Below are positions 6,872 to 9,778 of a DNA stretch of 9,778 nucleotides, piece after piece. The notes below the pieces were generated by a model that did not search any database, was not told the DNA's origin, and was given only the letters and a program-made list of their open reading frames with translations. Location of the stretch: positions 1 to 9,778 of the forward strand of contig DATKYV010000267.1 of the NCBI GenBank assembly GCA_035528275.1, in the 5' to 3' direction. The translations under genes were made by a program, and so were the position numbers. Every line of letters starts with the position of its first letter. Positions within the stretch are counted from its first letter, which is position 1. The stretch comes from DATKYV01 sp035528275. GTDB lineage: Bacteria; Acidobacteriota; Terriglobia; UBA7540.

Positions 6872-7549
6872 CTATTCCCCCATATGAGAAATCAGGATTT
6901 TGGTTTCTCCGGTTTCTTCGTCGCGGCCCACATGGATAACCGTAATACCTTTGTCTTCCTTGTCCGCGTGAGTTAATTGAAATTGTCCTTCGTACTCCGA
7001 AACACTGGTTTTCGGGCCGAGTTTTTCCTTGTAGAAATTCACCACGTCTTCCACCGAGTCGGAGGTCACGTATTCCTGGCCGCTGATAAGATCTTTGTCG
7101 CCGACGGAGAATTGCGCTCCCTTGTCCACGGGAGTCGCCCCGGGATAAGGCGGGACACCTCCGATCGACTTCACATCACCACTCGCCCTTTCGCCCAGCC
7201 GGATGTCTCCCTTGGGAGTCTTGAGGGTGATGCCCTTGCCGGCCTCGTCCACTTTGATCGTCTCGTTCAGTGTTTGCCTGGCACGGTAGCCGATGTACAC
7301 GCACGCCCCGATGCCGGCCACGGTCACGAAAGCGAAGATGCCCACGACGATGAGGATAATCTTGAGCAGGGGGCTTGACCCCTTCTTCGGCGCGGCCGCG
7401 ACTGGGGCAGGGGTCGCGGAGGCGGGGGGAGGCGGCGCGGCTGCCGCTTGCGGTGCTCCTGCCGGAGCGCCCGCCTGGGCGCCACAGTTTCCACAGAATG
7501 CCTGGGATTCTTCCATGGGTGAGCCGCAATTCCCGCAGAATTTGGCCAT
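6872..7549 (-). CDS. Zinc-ribbon protein with one membrane segment and an extracytoplasmic domain
   Basis: A 225-residue protein in four parts. Residues 1-24 are a zinc ribbon, FCGNCG and FCGNCG, with Cys 5, 8, 19 and 22. Residues 25-58 are an Ala/Pro-rich linker. Residues 61-86 are a single transmembrane helix preceded by KK, so the zinc ribbon should face the cytoplasm and the rest lie outside. Residues 90-225 are a small alpha/beta domain with a GGVPPYPGATPVDKG segment and an EDVVNFYKEKLG helix, a pattern I associate with uncharacterised acidobacterial lipoproteins and membrane proteins; no enzyme motif is visible. The start is well supported: AGGAG lies 7 nt before the ATG within a longer AGGAGAGG purine tract. 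Function unknown. The layout resembles zinc-ribbon membrane proteins that may sense or scaffold envelope processes, but that is inference. Confidence 0.87.
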   Translation of the reverse strand: MAKFCGNCGSPMEESQAFCGNCGAQAGAPAGAPQAAAAPPPPASATPAPVAAAPKKGSSPLLKIILIVVGIFAFVTVAGIGACVYIGYRARQTLNETIKVDEAGKGITLKTPKGDIRLGERASGDVKSIGGVPPYPGATPVDKGAQFSVGDKDLISGQEYVTSDSVEDVVNFYKEKLGPKTSVSEYEGQFQLTHADKEDKGITVIHVGRDEETGETKILISHMGE

Positions 7550-7679
7550 ATAACCTCTCCTCGGTGTCGATGGATTCGGCTCCTTGGGTCACGGCACTCG
7601 TGGTGATGCTTGCTGACCCCTAACAAGAAGCCGGATGATGAAATCCCCAAATGATGGCGTGAAGACGCCCCAACATTAA

Positions 7680-7693
7680 CACCCAGCTGGGTG
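7680..7693. repeat. 14-bp perfect palindrome centred on AGCT
   Basis: CACCCAGCTGGGTG is fully self-complementary. It lies upstream of the zinc-ribbon gene and 44 nt left of the 152-bp element, whose internal palindrome shares the CAGCTG centre. It could be a dimeric-protein binding site or a remnant of the same palindromic family. Confidence 0.5.
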
Positions 7694-7737
7694 GATGTCC
7701 AGGCTCAGGTGAGGATCCGGAAGCGAGTTGGCCCCGA

Positions 7738-7889
7738 GTGCCGTTCCAACTATTTCGGCCTAATTGGGTGAGGCCGCCCCGTCCGTCAGCCGACGGACGA
7801 GGAATGGGCCGGGGGCGCAACCTCGATCCGCCAGCTGGCGGAGAGACGCCTTGCGATGCGAGACTTGGCGGATCAAGTTGGAACGGCAC
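7738..7889. repeat. 152-bp palindromic element with 14-bp terminal inverted repeats
   Basis: The ends are perfect inverted repeats: GTGCCGTTCCAACT at 7738-7751 and AGTTGGAACGGCAC at 7876-7889. Inside are three local hairpins: CGGCCT/AGGCCG (7756-7761 with 7771-7776), CGTCCGTC-AGCC-GACGGACG (7780-7799) and the 16-bp palindrome TCCGCCAGCTGGCGGA (7827-7842). GATCCGCCA at 7825-7833 can alternatively pair with TGGCGGATC at 7866-7874. No convincing reading frame exists. The element ends 9 nt from the stop of the NTF2-like gene, so it would be in the 3' end of that transcript as a multibranched structure. It may be a MITE-like non-autonomous element, a REP-type cluster or a structured RNA. No clear target-site duplication is seen. 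Confidence 0.7.
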
Positions 7890-7898
7890 GAGCGGCTC

Positions 7899-8339
7899 TT
7901 ATTGAACCGTACGACTGGTCCCTAGAGGAACACGGTCGGGAAGCGGCGTGGTGTGGTGATGAACGATGCGCCATGCGCCGCCGCGCCGCACGAAGATGTT
8001 GGTGGCTTCAACCATCGCCGTGGAAAATCCGCCCTCGAAAGCCGAGGTCACATTCTGGATGCACGACACCCAGGCGACATCGCCCTGGACATGAACCAGG
8101 GTTCGACTGATGTCGACGTGCATCTGGCCGGTGGAACGGAAGATGCTCGCCCAGCTTTCTCGGACGTTCTCCCAGCCGGTAATCAGGTCCCATCCGGGAT
8201 GCAGGCATCGCACCCAGTCTTCCTGCAGCCAGGCCGCCTCCATTTGGGCCAGGTCCAGGGATTGTAGCGCCTGGTAGAAGGCCTGGTTTGCAGCCAGGAC
8301 CTCCCGCTCATCGGTTTCGAGGTGTGGTTGCGTTGGCAT
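7899..8339 (-). CDS. NTF2/SnoaL-like (DUF4440-type) protein
   Basis: A 146-residue protein of the usual length for a single alpha+beta cone domain. An N-terminal helix (about residues 10-27, EREVLAANQAFYQAL) is followed by the typical MEAAWLQEDWVRCLHPGWDLITG region, where HPG and the following W mark many SnoaL_3/DUF4440-type members. Beta strands (VDISRTLVHVQGDVAWVSC and later) end in GAWRIVHHHTTPL, the characteristic closing strand. The family includes isomerases, hydrolases and many unassigned small-ligand-binding proteins; the consecutive His near residues 127-129 could lie in the pocket. AGGA lies 9 nt before the ATG. It starts 80 nt after bioY on the same strand and could be the last gene of that transcript. 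The substrate is unknown. Confidence 0.87.
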   Translation of the reverse strand: MPTQPHLETDEREVLAANQAFYQALQSLDLAQMEAAWLQEDWVRCLHPGWDLITGWENVRESWASIFRSTGQMHVDISRTLVHVQGDVAWVSCIQNVTSAFEGGFSTAMVEATNIFVRRGGAWRIVHHHTTPLPDRVPLGTSRTVQ

Positions 8340-8419
8340 GATGCGAATCCTGCGAAGTGTACGGAATTGAGGTCTGACGAAGAGTACGGCTCCGGGTCAA
8401 TCGCGGAGAAACCAGGTTT

Positions 8420-9004
8420 CTAGGGCTTGCGCTCGTAATGCCGGAGCACCCTGGGAAGTGAAACGCCCACCAGCGCGACCTTCACCACATCGCCGATCAG
8501 GAATGGATAGAAGCCCAAAACCCACGCCTGCCGGGCAGGGAATTCGAACAGGCCGCGGAGCCATAGCGCCCCGCAGACGAGTATCAGCAAGTCGGCGCTG
8601 AACAATGCAGGCGCCAGGGTCCACGCCCGGCGAGCGGCGCCGCGCTCAACCAGCCAGCCGAGCAGTCCCGCGGCGACGGGAAAACTCCACAGGTAGCCGC
8701 CCGTCGGTCCCACCAAGTGAAGAATGCTCCCCGCGCCGCCTGAAAAAACCGGAAGGCCCGCCGCCCCGGCGCTCAAATAAAGCAATTGGCTCGCGAACCC
8801 CCGCCGGCTGCCCAGTACCGCGCCGCTGAGCAGGACCGCAAAGGTCTGGCCGGTCAGCGGAACGGGAGTGAAGGGAAACCGGACTTCGACCTGCGCCATC
8901 AGGGCCGTGAGCAGAGCGAATCCCACAATCCAAAGCGCATCCTTGGCGCGAGTGCGTTCGCCGGAAAGATGATCGATGAGAACATTCGAGGCCGCGCGGG
9001 TCAT
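8420..9004 (-). CDS. bioY: BioY, biotin transporter S component
   Basis: A 194-residue membrane protein with about six hydrophobic segments. It is the substrate-binding subunit of ECF-type biotin uptake; some BioY proteins work with EcfA/EcfT modules, and some are reported to work alone. Family hallmarks are FTPVPLTGQTFAVLLSGAVLG (residues 45-65), YLSAGAAGLPVFSGG (76-90) and GPTGGYLWSF (99-108), the last being the signature loop, plus a C-terminal FYPFLIGDVVKVAL segment. The start at 9004 is chosen because it overlaps the stop of the radical SAM gene as ATGA and has GGAG 5 nt upstream; a frame extension to 9076 lies inside the upstream gene and adds 24 non-family residues. No energising ATPase or EcfT gene and no biotin synthesis gene is visible. 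Translational coupling to the radical SAM gene suggests a shared role. Confidence 0.93.
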   Translation of the reverse strand: MTRAASNVLIDHLSGERTRAKDALWIVGFALLTALMAQVEVRFPFTPVPLTGQTFAVLLSGAVLGSRRGFASQLLYLSAGAAGLPVFSGGAGSILHLVGPTGGYLWSFPVAAGLLGWLVERGAARRAWTLAPALFSADLLILVCGALWLRGLFEFPARQAWVLGFYPFLIGDVVKVALVGVSLPRVLRHYERKP

Positions 9005-9778
9005 TTGTACTCCATGGCAAGATTCCAGAAATTGTGCACGTAGAAGTGCGAAGTAATATTGCTGTAGAGATGGCATCGTCCCTGGCAGTGGGGGATGTCG
9101 CCGTATTTTTCCCGCGCCCGCCGGTAGATTTCCTTGAGCGACGATGTCTCAAACAGGTTGCCGCCCACGTTCTTGAGCGGCACGCAGGGGTAATATACAT
9201 CACCGTTGGGATAAATGCGCGCGAAGAGCGTGGGGTAGCAGTTGAAATCCTTGAGCTTCAGGATGTGCTCGAGCTCTTCGACCGAGCCGTTGATGCGCAG
9301 CCGCTTGCGCCGCTTCGACTCCAGGATGTGATGGACGAGCTTCATGTAGCGTCCGTCCTTCAGGAGCTCGTCCTGCGTCCGATCGTTCTTTAACGCCGAA
9401 CAGCACGAGAAGATGAAGTCGTGCTCGCGGCAGAACTCCATCACGTCGTAAACGTCGTCCACCGTGCGCCGGTCAATCACGCAGTTGAGGGTCATGGGCC
9501 GGTGACTCTCCCGCATCCGGCGGCCGTAGCGCACGATGTTGGAAATGATCCGGTTCGTCGTGCCCGGCGCCGACTGGGTGACGGAATCGAATCGCCCTTC
9601 GTTCATCGAGTCGAGGCTGATGACCAGGCTTTGAATGGTGTCGAGCAGGTTTTCGCGCCGGTCGAGCAGCGCGCCGTTGGTGTGAAGGATGATCGAATAT
9701 CGCATTTCCGCCGCGGCGCGCAGAATTTCGTCCAAATCGGCGCGCACCAGCGGCTCGCCGCCCGTGATGTAAAGCGAG
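9001..9778 (-). CDS. Radical SAM protein with SPASM/twitch-like C-terminus, N-terminus outside the window
   Basis: The frame stays open to the right edge and adds SLYITGGEPL before the first possible internal start; GGEP (9751-9762) is the SAM-binding motif of radical SAM enzymes. About 258 residues are visible; the CxxxCxxC cluster motif should lie just beyond the edge. Further core features are IILHTNGALLD and LVISLDSMNEGRFD, the usual strands of the partial TIM barrel. The C-terminal part has cysteines in FNCYP, YYPC and HCQGRC with a GDVYYPC-x-GN pattern, as in SPASM or twitch domains that bind an extra iron-sulfur cluster. Such enzymes often modify peptides or activate partner enzymes, but the substrate cannot be inferred. 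It is not BioB, which lacks this C-terminal domain. The stop overlaps bioY by 4 nt. Confidence 0.9.
   Translation of the reverse strand, partial: SLYITGGEPLVRADLDEILRAAAEMRYSIILHTNGALLDRRENLLDTIQSLVISLDSMNEGRFDSVTQSAPGTTNRIISNIVRYGRRMRESHRPMTLNCVIDRRTVDDVYDVMEFCREHDFIFSCCSALKNDRTQDELLKDGRYMKLVHHILESKRRKRLRINGSVEELEHILKLKDFNCYPTLFARIYPNGDVYYPCVPLKNVGGNLFETSSLKEIYRRAREKYGDIPHCQGRCHLYSNITSHFYVHNFWNLAMEYK

Larger units (their letters stand above)
7550..7898. other. Gene-free region between the zinc-ribbon and NTF2-like genes
   Basis: These 349 bases hold the ribosome site of the zinc-ribbon gene, the AGCT-centred palindrome and the 152-bp element. Frames crossing the region give low-complexity Pro/Arg/Ser-rich translations without ribosome sites and are judged non-coding. 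No clear promoter for the zinc-ribbon gene was identified. Confidence 0.6.

Noticed and set aside
6681..6887. A 68-codon plus-strand frame between the HEAT-repeat and zinc-ribbon genes
   Set aside because: No ribosome site, no recognisable composition or motif, and it overlaps the 3' end of the zinc-ribbon gene.
7620..7889. An 89-codon minus-strand frame across the palindromic element
   Set aside because: Pro/Arg/Ser/Gly-rich translation without domain features, and it coincides with the palindromes, which explain the base pattern better.
8407..8421. AGAAAC-CAG-GTTTCT hairpin at the end of bioY
   Set aside because: Only a 6-bp AT-rich stem, overlaps the stop codon and has no T-tail; not enough for a terminator call.

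Overview
The window is GC-rich, with almost all coding on the minus strand. It looks like chromosomal DNA of an environmental bacterium, most likely an Acidobacteriota (Solibacter/Bryobacter-like). That assignment is an inference from the futalosine-type menaquinone gene, the FecR-like protein with an Ala-rich tail, the exported HEAT-repeat protein and the zinc-ribbon membrane protein. No rRNA, tRNA, CRISPR array, transposase or phage gene was seen.

Layout from left to right. (1) The 3' end of a plus-strand FecR-like gene (2-442), closed by a textbook intrinsic terminator (477-511). (2) A minus-strand block, probably one transcription unit read right to left: mqnD (4014-4889), a MetE N-terminal-domain-like gene (2952-3941), a MetE catalytic-domain gene (1963-2955, joined by an ATGA overlap) and a YajR-like MFS exporter (689-1897). 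(3) An intergenic region (4890-5141) with a candidate promoter for mqnD and a pair of inverted REP-like hairpins. (4) An exported HEAT-repeat protein (5142-6494) with its own upstream region. (5) A zinc-ribbon, single-TM protein (6872-7549). (6) A gene-free stretch (7550-7898) holding a 152-bp element with 14-bp perfect inverted ends and internal palindromes. (7) A minus-strand cluster: a partial radical SAM/SPASM-like gene (9001-9778, runs off the window), bioY (8420-9004, ATGA overlap) and an NTF2/SnoaL-like protein (7899-8339).

How the genes may work together. The two MetE-like genes together match one full-length cobalamin-independent methionine synthase cut between its two barrels. The upstream protein has lost the zinc ligands and carries the WYD and GRN signatures of the N-terminal half; the downstream protein keeps His-x-Cys, Glu, Cys and the catalytic His. 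MqnD belongs to the futalosine menaquinone pathway, whose radical SAM steps consume S-adenosylmethionine, so proximity to methionine synthesis may be meaningful or incidental. BioY is a biotin-uptake S component; its translational coupling to a radical SAM protein is unexplained.

I do not see an obviously new multi-gene defence or mobile system. The best leads are the split methionine synthase, the radical SAM-bioY pair and the two non-coding palindromic elements.
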